64,000 bases of DNA from Myotis daubentonii (GCF_963259705.1 NC_081846.1:60999722-61063721), one strand, 5' to 3'; positions 32,581-45,431 are shown, numbered from the stretch's first letter. The notes: generated from the letters alone by a model not told the origin. Numbers and translations: made by a program.

Positions 32581-33480
32581 AGATCTCACTAAATATTTTT
32601 TTAAAATATTTTATTTGGAGGTCTTACACAATCCAGTAGGTTTTATATTTTTAACATATAGTTTTTATAATAATTTAATAATTTGAATAAAATATAATTA
32701 ATCTTTAACCAAGCTCCATATTAATACACTCACCTTTGCTCTACTTTGTCTCATGATCCATACAGACCTGTAGCCTTCTTAGCGCCTAACACAGTTGCAA
32801 ATTTACATTTTTCCACATTTGTGTGATTGATGTCTGTTTTCTCCAAAATACAGTAGGATACACTAGAGTAAAGTATACTTTTACATGGAGGCAATGGGAG
32901 TGGAGGGAGTTGTAGTTTCACTCCAAGCACAGTGCCTGTTGTACAGTAAACTTTTGTTGAATGAATAAATCAGTTCAACTACCCATTAATCAATAGCTAA
33001 GGCTCTCCTGTAAACCTTTCTATTTTTTATTATTCTTTTTCCAACTGAACTTTTCCTGTGCCTGTTTTGAATTCTTGATCAGGCAATAATCATTAGTGTG
33101 AAACATATAGAGAAAAAAAATGTTCAGCCCACATTGATATTTCAGCACCGTGGAGAGCAACAAGTGAGTCTCCCAACCAGCTATGTGGTCAGGCTAGCAG
33201 GACTATGCTATTATTTAGCATACATTGACAGGGATAAGCAAGTGGAAAGACATGTGTAAAAGACTATGCTATTATTCAGAATTCATAGAAAGAGATAAGT
33301 AAATAGATGGAAAGCAGGACATTGTGGAAAGGCATTGGCGTTCACTTAACGGAATGTGGTATTACTATCACTTAACCTTTCTGCAAATGTGAAGTAAAAT
33401 GTCAAGTGCCATCAGAGTTCAAAGCATGAAACAATTTACATATCCACAACCTCAAGACATTTTCACTTGTATATACCATA
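32581..33480. other. Mostly anonymous DNA with a LINE-2 3' scrap
   Basis: 32925-32975 (CCAAGCACAGTGCCTGTTGTACAGT then TTTTGTTGAATGAATAAAT) looks like the end of a plus-strand LINE-2. Nothing else was recognised. Confidence 0.4.
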
Positions 33481-33484
33481 TAGA

Positions 33485-33600
33485 CATATCCCTTCTTAGA
33501 GGGTAAGTCCCTGGAAATCAGGGACTAGGTCACTGCTTCCCAGGCCTGAATACAATGTCTAAAACATAATCAGGAGTCATTTATTTATTAAATATATGTA
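33485..33600 (+). repeat. LINE-2 3' end remnant
   Basis: TTAGAGGGTAAGTCCCTGGAAATCAGGGACTAGGTCACTGC, then TCATTTATTTATTAAATAT. Old and diverged. Confidence 0.5.
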
Positions 33601-33872
33601 CTAAATTAAATATATTTAATAAATATATGTAATCATCCTGTCAATAATATTTCACTAGTTTATTAAAGTTCATGAATAATGTATTATAATGGCAAAACTA
33701 TATATACACCTAAGAATGATAATTTCTTTTTAAAATGTGAATATTTATGCTTATAAAAATAAACTACATAGCATGAAAACTTTACTGTTTTTCATATTTT
33801 AAGGCTATATTTAAAATATCTCCCTCTTTTAATTAAGAATTTTCCTGTGTGTTTTAATTACTTATTTAAATA

Positions 33873-34004
33873 TAGCAAGTCCCAAAAAATGTATACACAC
33901 TTTGAATAATTATAATAATTCCAATGGGTTACATCTGAAAAGAAAGAAACATCAATTGAGCTCTCAGCTGTTAAAGTCTGTATACATTTTTATGGGACAC
34001 CCTG
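33873..34004 (-). mobile_element. Mariner-type MITE
   Basis: Termini AGTCCCAAAAAATGTATACAC and GTATACATTTTTATGGGACACCCTG are imperfect inverted repeats bordered by TA. The interior matches the reverse complement of the copy at 6615-6739. Confidence 0.78.
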
Positions 34005-34006
34005 TA

Positions 34007-35261
34007 TTTACTCATAACTACAGCAAAACAAATGTAATAACCACAAAATCTTTTAGTCAACAAATAACTACCATAATGATCTACTCCATTGATGTAAAAA
34101 TGTAAAATTTATTGTCTTATAGAGTTAGATTAAGTCAGATACAAGGAATAAAGAAACATACCAAAACCACTATTTTTAAATTGTAACATTTAAAAAGGTT
34201 CCCAGAATCATATTAGATGTTTTTCTTTAGTCCCATTTTTTCTTTAGCTATCCTATTCAAATAAAACTTTTTATGTTGCTACACAATGTACAAAATAAAA
34301 TTTATGTGTACTGAACAAGAAAATTTTAAGTGGGAAAACATAAATTATTCAAGGTTTAGCCGAAAACAAGAAATAGAAAGCATTAAGTGGAGAGTCACAA
34401 ATTTTGGTTCTGGACCAAATAAATACCTGGTTAGAGTCCAGATTTAAAAAAGAGAGAGAATCTGTTTCACTTTAATCCGTTTGTGTTGCCAAAATCATGT
34501 GAATAGGCATTTGTCTCAACATTAAATGACAGAAGAATGACTATCATTTAGCAGGAAAAGGTGACTGCAATTAACTGTGAGGGACTTATGAAGCAAGTAA
34601 ATAAAGAAATATATTTCACTTTATTTTGAAACATCAGCAGAAGCTCATATTAAACTACAGATTAAATATTTTAAAAGAACCTATTATTGGGATTTTTCAT
34701 TCATTAGCCTGGAAAGCATAACCATACATTGTCGAAAATGCATAATAATTATATTATGATATATACAAAAGAAATATATATCATATATACATATCATGCA
34801 TGTAGTTTTGATAAGTATAAAGCATTTATAAATGGATAGTAATAACAAGTGTAGAAATAAATCTTGGCAGATTGTTAAAAATAAGGAAAATGATGGATCA
34901 TTTAAACAATAGGCCCCAGGCTTCTAAACTTAGTAGAATTAAAGAAGATATATAAGAGTAGAACAGGTAGTGATGTTTTGGAACAATCATTAGTATCATA
35001 TAAAATCAATCAAGTTTGTAAGCCACAAAGAACGTAATGGTAGACTCACCAAGAATTCCATAAACATGGGACTTGATGTTACATAATTTATATTCTAGGA
35101 TATTAGCAACTACTCATATTTGTAAAGAAAAGAGAACTTAAAGCATTTATATGTATCCTTGTTCCAGGAATATTACAAACAATTCTCAAAATTCTTTCCA
35201 GACTTTCAGTTATTATCAATTTGACTGAGATCTTTGCACTGCTTCTCTGAAAAAGAGGAGC

Positions 35262-35262
<1 letters not shown>
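34007..35262. other. Anonymous AT-rich DNA
   Basis: No gene or recognised repeat. AT-rich palindromic text occurs near 34740-34800. Confidence 0.35.

Positions 35263-35313
<51 letters not shown>
35263..35313. repeat. (GT)n microsatellite
   Basis: About 25 GT units. Confidence 0.97.
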
Positions 35314-35314
<1 letters not shown>

Positions 35315-35869
35315 TGTATCTGTGAGTGGTGGTATAATTCATTTTCAGGAAGCGAATACTCAGAGTTACCATTCTTGTATATACTTGCTATAAGATACTT
35401 GGTTGTGAAAAATTAGCTTTTATAGTTACTTCTCATTAAACACACAATGGGACTATGTCTGCCATGTGACACATAGGTGTTATACTGAGTTCAAGGATAT
35501 TCAATAATCAGTAAAAAAAAATTTCGAAGTGGTTAAAATTAAAAACTTAAAATAATAATTTTCTTCTCACAAATCTATAAACTCTGTAAGCTGCCAATAG
35601 TTAGATTTTTAATATTGATAATAAAGCTCAAACTAATGGCCTAAAGGTACCCATCAGAGAAAGAAAAGTGCAGCAAAGTTAACTATACTGAATCAACTTT
35701 TCAAAAGTGATACTTTTGCTTTTATTTTCATCACAAACATACCATAGAAATTAGTACATTTTAAAAAATCACACTCATATTCTCTCATTGACCAACATAA
35801 AATTGTATGTGTGTTTTCATCCACAGGTCTTCTTCCTTCTCTGGTTCAGGGGCCACAAACAGTTTGTAG

Positions 35870-36070
35870 ACTTTGAAGCAAAATAGACATGGACTAAATG
35901 TCTAGTTCTATCACATAGCAGCTATGTGAACTTAGACATGTACCCTCCTGAGAAGTAGTCACTTTTTTGGTAAAATAAGGATACACTATGTTCCATAATA
36001 GATGTTTTAAGAATTAAATTATGCATTATGTATACCCGACTCACACTATATACTCAATAAGTGATACTAT
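35870..36070 (+). repeat. MIR SINE remnant
   Basis: TCTAGTTCTATCACATAGCAGCTATGTGAACTTAGACATGTA and ATACTCAATAAGTGATACT fit MIR order. Confidence 0.55.
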
Positions 36071-38085
36071 TTCTAAATTTCCTGTATTTTGAATGCTATG
36101 TGTCAGTTTTCATATATAATCAGGGTTTATAGTGAATCCAGAAAGATTGCATGCTCCTTGCTATGGCGACAATTTAGGAGAAGGAGTTAAGGCGATAAAC
36201 GCCATTTGGGTACAAATTAGAAATTCTCTAACTGCTTTCTCTTCCTCCTCAAATCTCTAGAAATAATAGCTCGAACTGTGAATCAGAATAAACATTTGTA
36301 CTGTGAATAGACATCTAGACCTAAACACTAACCCTATCATTTACACATGTGTACATGATGCATCATACATACAACTGTACATGAACACACATGCACACAT
36401 GCTCCCCCTATAAAATGTAAGTTCCATGTGCTTTGTCTGCATTGAGCATTTATCCAATTAGATAAAACTGAGTGCCTGCCATCTACGAAGGGCCCAATTT
36501 ATAGCATGAATCATAATAGAGTCTTATATTATTTTCAATAACTACTTCAAACTAAAAGAAAACTGGCTTTTTATCATACAGTCTCTTCATGATCAGACTT
36601 TTTAACAGCCTCCTAATCAGACAATGAATGCTGCTCTCTGTGAAGACCAGCTTGTCCACCACGCCCCGCTGAACTTTCCATAAGCTCTGCTTATTTAGAG
36701 AAGAACATGATAGACTTCAACCGATTTAGTACCAAATAAATAAGCAAGTAACTCTATTCTATATTCCTGGTTTGGCCTGAAGTTTCCTTAGCTAACTCTG
36801 GCAAGAGCAGAGTTATCCTAAATTGCCAAAGATGTGAAAAATGCAGGAAGTTCTTAAGAAGGAACAGGAATAGAAGCATGATCTGTGCGCCAGGACACAG
36901 AGTACTGATATGAGTTACAATAATAATTCCAACATTTCAAATCAGAACTTCCCTTTACAAAGCGTTATGGAAGATAACTTTCATTTTAGCACAATATTTT
37001 GCCTTTTGTACCCCAACTTCCAGAGTTTCAGAAGAAGTATAAAATCCCTGAATGAATTCATGTATTTGCACTCAATTTACTTAGCCATTACTGAGAGGTG
37101 AATTATCTGGGACTCATTTTCCCTGCTTTTTTTATCTACCTTTTGACTATTGAGTTTTTTGTTATCAGTGCCAATGAAAAGAAGAACCAGTTTTATACAT
37201 ATGAATTATGAACTTTACCTATGATACACCATCCTATAGAACTCTTAGAATTCTAAGTCAATTATTCTGACTGTTAATTCTGAATAGTATTGCAGCATTT
37301 ACTGCAAGGCTTTGAAAATTCTCTCATTAGAAAGTACAGAAGTGAAGATTTATAGATTTTAAAAAAATATGCACTCTTTAAATAGAAATTTAGATGCATA
37401 TTTTAATAACATTTAGAAAGCGTTCTCCAATTTGCATTTTATAGACACTATCTGTGGTTCAGAGCCAATCTATGTTTTTGCTCTTTTTTTTTCCTCCTAA
37501 GGAAACACTGGGAAATGTTTTATTCATCTATTTCTTTTGTCATTTCTTAACCTCTCATATTTTGAGATAAATATCAAAGAAAAATATTGTCAAAAATAGT
37601 TCCTGGGGCTAAAAAAAATACTAGTCAGTTTCCAATTTGTTTCTCCTATAAGGTACATTATTTCTCAAATAACTTGTCATATTTCAAGACATAGTACAGG
37701 AAAGGGAAAGCCAGTTCCAACGAGCATGGAATAAGAAAGGAGAGACATCAAGCCAGAACCTGTGGAGACTCATCTGTTTATGAAGAATGGACCTAGCAGC
37801 AAAGAGCCGCCAGGAGGGTTAGAAACAGTATTCCAGTGACATCATGATTCTAGTGAAAATTCTGTGGACATGGCTTTTGTACATGTGAATCTTCACATGT
37901 TAAAAAAGTCAATGCACTATTAGAAAATAAGGATTTTTCTCAATAAGAAACCTTGGTGTCTAGTTGTCTTTAAGCTTAGAATATGTAGCAACATTAAATC
38001 TACTTTGCTAAATGCAAGATGGAGCTACTTCACTGGACCAAACAGAGATTATTTCTCACATGGGTTTTTATGATAACCTCCTTTT
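36071..38085. other. Anonymous DNA
   Basis: About 2 kb with no supported gene or young repeat. Confidence 0.35.
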
Positions 38086-38089
38086 TCCA

Positions 38090-38645
38090 TCTCTTCTTTC
38101 CTTGAATCTATTCTCAAGGAGGCAGCTGAACTGTTCCTGTTAAACCCAAGTTATATCACATTACTATTCTGCTCAAAACCCTGCACACCTCCACATCTCA
38201 CTCAGAGGGAAAATCAGGGTTTGTGTGGTGGCCTATCTTCTGATCCTTTTTCACTCTGCTCCCGTCACACTGGCCTCATTATTATTTCTCAAGTAGTGCA
38301 GGCCTTATTGTCCCTCAGGGCCTTGGCATTTCCCATCCCCTTTGCCTATAATGACTTTACCACAGACTGTTACATCTTGCTCTCTCACTTCATTCAAATT
38401 TTAACTTAAATGTCATGTTCACAGTGAAGACTGCCCACCTAATTTAATAGTATACCACCGACACGCCTATCTCCCTTCCCTAGTTCTCTTTCCTCCATGG
38501 TTATCACCACAAATAGATTTTACTTCTATATCAGGGATCTTTGTATATTTTATTTCTTGCTTATTCCCTGCTTTAAAAATCATACCTGACACATGGCTCT
38601 TACTCCATAAATTGCTTTGAATGAATAAGTGATGGAGTATGCTTA
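38090..38645 (+). repeat. LINE-2 3' region
   Basis: A long ordered match to LINE-2 style text: ACTATTCTGCTCAAAACCCTGC, CAGGGCCTTGGCATTTCCC, AACTTAAATGTCATGTTCACAGTGAAGACTGCC, then GCTTTGAATGAATAAGTG. No open ORF2 remains. A MIR-like scrap follows to about 38790. Confidence 0.68.
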
Positions 38646-38891
38646 TTTTTCTCCACATTGTTAATAAGGAAACTAAAAGTTAACATTATATAATTTCTTC
38701 AAGATCACATAAGTAAAAAGAAAAAGCTCATATTCAGCCTTGGCAGTCTGATACCAGGTCCCAATATTCTAATCATCAGGTTGCAAATATATAAAGAAGA
38801 GTTATGTGATTTTCAAGAAAAAACATTTCTGTGTGAAGTTACAGAATATTACTATGTGAGTAAATATGCAAACTCTATCTTTATTTTTTTA

Positions 38892-39060
38892 TTAGAGGCC
38901 CAATGCTTGAAATTCATGCAAGGGGCTCGGCCCTCGCTGCTCCGCCTGCCTTAGCCAGCCCTCACAGCCCTGACATCATCCAGAAGGTCGTCCGGAAGGT
39001 CATCCGACAGTTGTTCTGCTGTTTGGTCTAATTAGTATATTAGCTCTTTATTATATAGGA
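38892..39060 (-). mobile_element. Short Helitron
   Basis: Minus-strand element: 3' terminus TTAGAGGCCCAATGCTTGAAATTCATGCA (CTAG has become TTAG) and 5' terminus CTCTTTATTATATAGGA before T. Both ends are present in 169 bp. Confidence 0.85.
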
Positions 39061-39283
39061 TATCACCTGTCTGACCTCTGTAAAAACAAAAGATTATGAC
39101 CCTTGATCTAAATGGTGAAAATGGAGAAGAAATCAATGCTTTTATCAGTGCTTTGGACCTATTGCTTCTCTCAGAGCTGCATTCTTAGCTCTCCTTCTCC
39201 ACTTTCTCTGGATTTGGGCTAATCAATACTCTAGCGATATTTGAAATTACAATAACTTCTATTCTTTCTCCTTTATATATGAA

Positions 39284-39671
39284 CTAGTGGCCCGGTGCAC
39301 AGATTCGTGCACATTGAAAGGAAAATAATTAGAAGAAATATTTTAATTTATCTGTAATGGAAGTGTCAGAGCTGCCACTGGTCACCGTCTGCGGGGTGAT
39401 CAGTGGGGTGATTGGGCCCCTGCTCATACCCTTTTGGCCTGGTGCCGCCTGCTTATCTGCTGCACCATCCTGCCATGGTCCCAGTCTCATCAGGACCCAT
39501 TGGAGCTGGCAGCACCTCCATTGCCACCCGCTGCCAGAGCCGCGTGGCCAACACCTGCCATGTTCCGCACCGCACCCTGGTGGTCAGTGCATGTCATAGG
39601 GAGTGGTCGAACTCCTGGTCGAACTCCCGGTGGAGGGGACAATTTACATATTAGGCTTTTATTATATAGGA
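39284..39671 (-). mobile_element. Non-autonomous Helitron
   Basis: 3' terminus CTAGTGGCCCGGTGCACAGATTCGTGCAC after an A, and 5' terminus GGCTTTTATTATATAGGA before T. The GC-rich interior yields overlapping frames of 76-82 codons that are not genes. Confidence 0.9.
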
Positions 39672-39896
39672 TTATATTTTGAAGTATAAATAATAACATA
39701 AAGAACAGTTCACAAAACACCTAGAAGCATTAAAAAAACAAAACTTTATTATTGAGTTCTAAGAGTTCTCAATAATTTTTATGTTTAGTACATTAGATAT
39801 TCTGTTTAAGAATCATTTCCCCACTTCTAGTGTTACCATTATAATTAGCTAGTTATTAATATTAATAATCAGAATGAGTAAAGGGAAGGCCAGACA

Positions 39897-40560
39897 TTGT
39901 AAGCATGATCATTTGGGCAGCTTCACCAGGAAGCTGCAACTTTACACTCCCCAGGGAACTACCAGTCCATTTCTTGCAGGTCAAAGGGGAAGATGGGTGC
40001 TGTGCAGTAAAGTAGGGGTGACTAAGGAAGATACATGCCTGTCATTCTAACCTGGAACAAAGATAATTGGCTAGAGGGGGTGGAGCCACTGCAAGTGCAC
40101 AAAATCTTAGAAGGCTAAAATCTGCATGTAGACAAAGGAATTCTCTCTCTCTTGTTCCTCTGTCTCTGCTCCTGTGTCCCTGCACTCACCCGTGTTCTTT
40201 CCATAGCCATGTGGCCATAGGAGCCACATGGCCCATCACCATGTGGATCCCACATGCAATGGACTATAGCTGGGAACACAAACTAAGCTAGTTTGATACT
40301 GGGCTATGGACTGGACTGTGCAAATATGTGTTGGAAACTCTGGACACAGGCTTTAATCCTAGCTCTGCTGAAGATGAAATGGAACTTTTTCCTTGGCAGG
40401 ATGGAGGGAGATGGGACCATCCCATGCAAATAAATATCCCTCATTCTCGCATGTAGTCTCAGAAAATTCTTTTTCATGTGACATCACAAGAGCCCCACTT
40501 CCACCTGTGACAGGTGTGGACACAGAGAGCTCCCCATTGAAAACACTAGGTCATAAAGAT
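39897..40560 (+). repeat. Possible LTR-like repeat
   Basis: Starts TGTAAGCATGATCATTTGG and includes CCAGGGAACTACCAG, GACTATGGACTGTGC-like text and an AATAAATAT signal at about 40427. The composition resembles a mammalian LTR, but I see no target duplication and cannot name a family. Confidence 0.3.
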
Positions 40561-40669
40561 ATTCTCATAATTTATAGAAACATTACTGACTTATTTTTGA
40601 AATTTGAATTAATTTTTATGTATGGTATAGGTCAAGATCAACTCCACCTAATATTAAATCAATTCAACA

Positions 40670-41165
40670 TTATTTATTGTGAAAACAATCTATTTCTTAT
40701 TTTAAAGTTGTGCAAGATTACTCCAATATAAGGGTTATCTGGTGGATTGTTTGATTTTATCATTTTTCCTTTGATATTTTTTGTTATTTGTCCACTTGGC
40801 ATTCTTGACTTTTTATGTCTTATTATGTTCCAGCCCTTGTGTATATAAAAAATGAAAAGAAACTGAGGTTCTATCTGATGTAATTTCTCTTCAGTTTTGG
40901 TTATGGCAGGCAGCTTGAGTAGGAAAAGATGACCAATCCAGTTTGGGACTGAGCTTGCTTGAGGTTGTTTTGTTCCTTTGTGAGAGCTGGTGTATTTCCA
41001 GTTCACCCTTGTTCTTAGGTTGTAACACTTCCAGATTTCTAAATGTACATTTTTAATATTATCCAGGACCTCTGCTCTTTGATACTCCCTGATCTCCCAT
41101 ATTTGTCTCATCAGCTTGAGACTGTCAAAAATCTTTTCAGTTTCTTATTCATTAAGTGCCTCTTT
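40670..41165 (-). repeat. Possible LINE-1 5' UTR-like or other old repeat
   Basis: On the minus strand, an open stretch of 145 codons (40674-41111) includes text such as GGAAATACACCAGCTCTCAC that recalls older LINE-1 5' UTRs. The frame itself resembles no known protein. Weakly supported. Confidence 0.25.
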
Positions 41166-41810
41166 TTGTTCAACTTTTTGGCCTCTCAGCTCTACATGAC
41201 ATGAATGTGTAATTTTTTTTTTCTTTGGCAAATAATTTTAAAAAGAAAAGAGAAAAGGCCATCAGGCTTATCTTAATTTATTTCTCTTCTTTCACATCCT
41301 GGCTACTTTACTAGTTCTCCGATGTTGTGGGCCAGATTTTGTTTTTCCCTATCTTTTCTAGTTGTGGTAAAGTTGTTCCACAAGAAACCATTTTACCATT
41401 ATTGGAAATTAAATCCCCACACCCACTGTACTTTCTTTTGTACAGGAAAGCACATCCCCTAAGATTTCAGTACTTGCCTCATTTGTCTTCTTTTGGATCA
41501 ACAAGCTTAAGTCCTTAGCTGGAAAAATGTCAACAGTGAAAATCAGAACGGTAAATAGCATCTTTTGTGTACTTTGTTGTGAGTATTGACTTGAACTTTC
41601 TAGATCTCAGAAATACAATGTTATAGGCAGACAATTTACTAAACAAGGACCTCATTATAATTCCGTACTTACAGATGTTCTGCTTTAAACTAAAATGTAA
41701 CCATAACACAGATGCTTGTGTGATTTTCTAAGAACAAAGGAACATGTAGTATAGTAAAAATTATTAGAGAAAGTAGAAGGAGAATATAAACACTAATGTT
41801 GTTTCAGGAA
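41166..41810. other. Anonymous DNA
   Basis: No supported gene or repeat. Confidence 0.35.
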
Positions 41811-41814
41811 GTGC

Positions 41815-41938
41815 CTCAGCTCTGAGATGAGATGGATGTGTGCTCAAATCCTGGCTTGATCACTTACTACCTCTTGAACTAGGATTTAATATTTTACTCT
41901 TCAGTTTGCTTTTCTATTAAATCAGTTTCTATTATTTA
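41815..41938 (+). repeat. MIR SINE remnant
   Basis: TGCTCAAATCCTGGCTTGATCACTTACTACCTCTTG and TTCAGTTTGCTTTTCTATTAA match MIR order. Confidence 0.55.
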
Positions 41939-41945
41939 TGTAATA

Positions 41946-42379
41946 CTAGAGGCCCAGTGCACAAAAATTTGTGCACTCCGAGGGGTCCCTCAGCCTGGCC
42001 TGTGCCCTTTCACAGTCTGGGACCCCTCGGGGGATGTCCACCTGCTGTCTTAAGCTGGCAATCAGACATCCCTCTGGCAGCCCGGAAGCCCTCAGGGGAT
42101 GTCCACTTGCCAGTGGAGAGCAGGCCTAAGCTGCAGTTGGACATCCTTAGCGCTGCTGAGGAGGCAGGAGAGGCTCCCGCCACCACCGCTGTACTGGCAG
42201 CCATCGGCCGGGCTTGTAGCTGAGCAGAGCTCCCCCTGTGGGAGTGCACTGACCACCACAGGGCAGCTCTTGCATTGAGCATCTGCCCCCTGGTGGCCAT
42301 TGTGTGTCATAGTGACCAGTCATTCCCAGTCTTTCTGCTGTTAGGGTCAATTTGCATATTACCCTTTTATTATATAGGA
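41946..42379 (-). mobile_element. Non-autonomous Helitron, left of an abutting pair
   Basis: 3' terminus CTAGAGGCCCAGTGC after A, with a perfect hairpin GTGCACAAAAATTTGTGCAC. 5' terminus TTTTATTATATAGGA at 42379. The interior contains two related blocks (GGGGATGTCCACCTGC and GGGGATGTCCACTTGC, about 68 bp apart) and CTGCCCCCTGGTGG. Frames of up to 96 codons on both strands are chance. Confidence 0.92.
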
Positions 42380-43128
42380 TAGAGGCCTGGTGCACGGGTG
42401 GGGGCCGTCTGGTTTGCCCTGAATGGTGTCCTGGATCAGGGAGGGGGTCCCGCTGGGGTGCCTAGCCAGCCTGGGTGAGGGGCTGAGGGCTCTTTTCAGG
42501 CTGGCCACACTCCCTTCAGGTAGGGGGGTCCTGTTGGGGTGCCTGGCCAGCCTGGGTGAGGGGCTGAGGGCTATTTTAGGCTGGCCACATCCCCTTCAGG
42601 GTGGGGGTCCCCACTGGGGGCCTGGCCAGCCTGGGTGAGGGGCTGATGGCTGTTTTAAGGCTGCTCAGGCCCCCCAGCGGGGACCTTCATCCCATGAGGG
42701 TGTGGCCAACCTGGGTGAGGGGCTCAGGGCCATTTTCAAGCTGTCCACAGCCTCTTCAGGGTCAGGGAGTCCTGCTGGGGTGCCTAGCCAGCCTGGGTGA
42801 GGGGCTGATGGCCGTTTTCAGGCTGGCCATCAGCCCCCCAGCCACCCAAGCTCCCAGCCTCTCCTTTTTTTTTCCCCCTGGGATTTATTTATCTTCTATT
42901 ATTGAAACTTAGTAGCCTTGAGTGGAGCCCAGGTCCAGCCAGGGCAGGCGGGAAGCTTGGCTTCCTCCATCGCCAGGGGCAACCCAAGCCTCCTGCTTGC
43001 TCCAGCTCCGTGGCTGCCGCCATCTTAGTTGGGTCGATTTGCATAGTCACTCCTGATTGGCTGGTGGGTGTGGCTTGACTGTAGTGGAGGGACAGTTAAC
43101 TTGCATGTTTCTCTTTTATTATATAGGA
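42380..43128 (-). mobile_element. Helitron with 80-bp minisatellite, right of an abutting pair
   Basis: Begins TAGAGGCCTGGTGCAC directly after the previous element's TATATAGGA and ends CTCTTTTATTATATAGGA at 43128. The interior holds five imperfect units of about 80 bp, marked by CTGGGTGAGGGGCTGA-like text near 42471, 42552, 42631, 42711 and 42792. The 3' hairpin seen in other copies is lost. Confidence 0.9.
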
Positions 43129-43229
43129 TGAGGTTTGTATAAGTTTAAATGAAATAACATATATAAAATTTCTAACTCAAAATACGCCTGACTCGAAGTG
43201 CTGAATCAATATTAATTATTTATTCATAG

Positions 43230-43920
43230 TGAAACGTGGGGTTCAGGGTACAGACTTCTTAGCATGGGTTCTTGTCCAATGAAGTTAAAGAATAAATTCG
43301 TGAACTAAGAGGCTTCTTTAATAAAAATGTGTACATTTATTGGAAGCATACACAAACTCTGTCTGGACAGGGGTGTCCCCAGAGGGGGCCCCCAGGGACG
43401 GGTCCCCAAGTGGGAAAAGCCTGCTCTCTTGTGTGCTCTCTTTCTCTAATGGGAAAAAAAATCAAAATCCAAAAATCTGCAATCTAAAAATCTAATGTCT
43501 GAAATCTGTCTCATGTCCCTTTGACTCCAGTTTATATATGCTATAATTCTTTGCTGATCCTGACCCTTTCTAATTGGACCTTCCTAAATTTAGGACTCCC
43601 TTGCTTTCCTCATTGTCACTCTGCTACAGAGTATCAGTTTCAAAGCTCAAAGCCCACGTGGTACCTCCCCTCTTTCTCTCTCCTTATTTTGTAACATTCC
43701 TCTATCCTCTGTGAAAATATGTTTCCTTCTTCCCAATATCCTGTGACTTTTCTTTATCGTCTGTGAATGTATGTCTTCCAACCCCCTTATCCTGTGGCAT
43801 TTCTCTATTCTCTGTAAGATAAGCATTTGGGTGTCTCCAAGCCCCCATCTATTCATTCCTGTCCCATGGACCCTCTCATATCTCCTCAGACTTCCTGTTC
43901 TGTCTCTAAAATTCCTTTCA
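43230..43920 (-). mobile_element. Solo LTR with 4-bp target duplication
   Basis: 691 bp bounded by TGAAACGTGGGG and ATTCCTTTCA, flanked by ATAG on both sides (43226-43229 and 43921-43924). A 4-bp duplication is typical of class I (gamma-like) ERVs. On the minus strand an AATAAATGTAC signal lies near the 3' end. In the U3-like part, about 43675-43850, three imperfect units of roughly 55-60 bp share CCTCTGTGAAAATATG / CGTCTGTGAATGTATG-type text. The 69-codon minus-strand frame lies in these units. No internal viral region is attached. Confidence 0.8.
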
Positions 43921-44245
43921 ATAGTTTTACAAATGTATCATGCTAAGCAAAAGTATCTAAAAGTCAATTAGAATTATGCTGAAATTCTAGGTTTTAAAAT
44001 TATAAAAGGATAGATTAAATTGAATATATTTTTAAGGTGGTGAAAAATTTTACATATAAAACAAAATGTATTAGAGAAGAGAAATGAATTGAAATTCAAA
44101 AGAATTCCTTTATAGGAAGAAAAATATTAAATAGCTAAAGTTCTTAATATAGAGCCTTTGTATTTAAAAGTTAGATTATTGCCAAGAGTAGGTACTAGGG
44201 TCATAAAACCATATAAAAATTAGGAGCAATTAAAAGTAAACATTT

Positions 44246-44435
44246 GTCCTGCCCGGCTTGGCTCAGTGGATAGAGGGGTCCCAGGTTTGGTTCCGGCCAA
44301 GGACATATGCCTGGGTTGTGGGCTCCATCCCCAGTAGGGGGTGTGCAGGAGGCAGCCGATCAATGATTCTCTGTCATCATCGATGTTTCTATCTCTCTCT
44401 CCCTCTCTGAAATCAATAAATATATTTAAAAAAAT
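44246..44435 (+). mobile_element. VES-type tRNA-derived SINE
   Basis: Head CCTGCCCGGCTTGGCTCAGTGG, core CAGGAGGCAGCCGATCAATG, tail AATCAATAAATATATTTAAA. Perfect 14-bp duplication AAAAGTAAACATTT (44232-44245 and 44436-44449). A small deletion follows GATAGAGG compared with other copies here. Confidence 0.93.
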
Positions 44436-45431
44436 AAAAGTAAACATTTAAATATTTATAAGACTTTAAATCATATTCCATTAAGTGTGTAAAACCTTGC
44501 ATATTTAGGACAACTGATTTGAAGTTGTTTTCAGAGACTCATGACAATTTAGAATTGTATGGGATCTTATTTAAAAGATGAGAATGATCTGATCTAGTAA
44601 AGGTGAATAACTTTCCAAGGTTACCCAGAGAAAAAGGGCAGAAAATGCCAGATTAAAATATGTGCTGAATTCTTTTGATTTACCTCTTCAGTTTCACTCT
44701 TCATCCTGTATCCTATTCTGTGGTCTGAAAGGCTTCTGATTGTCTTGTCCAATAGACAACACTATCAGGAAATTAGTGGAAAGCAAGAGAGTGAGGTCAG
44801 TTTATATAATACCCCTACTGTCTCCTTCTAGGGTGACTATGGGCTGACTTTATTTCTTCTAGTCAGTCCTCACCACATACCGTTGAAAGCTGTTGTGACA
44901 AGGCTCAGGGTATTGCACTATCCCTCGGGTGTACCTCGGCTGTACCCTTTATTAAGCATTCTTTAAATCACCCAATTGTACATACCATCTTTTTTTCTGC
45001 TTCGACTCTGATGAACACAGAAACCATAGCTTTAACTGAGAGCTCAAAATTTTGTGTTTCATTAGCCAATATTTTCTCCCTCTATGGTGATCAGATTGTT
45101 GCTGCCTGGAAAGTTATTGATTACACAGATTACATAAAATGAGTTAATTCCTAAGAATGTTCATTAGGCCAATCATTCTTGCAAAACAATGTGTCCAAAA
45201 CAGTTCAGTGAAATGCAGTTGCCAATGGGTTTATGTTACATTTTTTATTAGTTAGTGTACTTATTTTTATAACCAAAGTTCTTCAATGCATTGGGGGAAA
45301 ATCACATAGAAAAATGCATGAATAAACAAGTAATAGTTACCATGTGCCAAATATATTAATTGCCAATAGAGTAAATGATTATAGTCACTTGCCAGAAGTA
45401 TATTTCCCACATCTCTTACCCACCACCTAAA

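Noticed and set aside
40674..41111. 145-codon minus-strand frame
   Set aside because: No protein family; text resembles old repeat sequence.
42423..42912. Two plus-strand frames with repeated GCLASLGEGL text
   Set aside because: Periodic translation of the 80-bp Helitron minisatellite.
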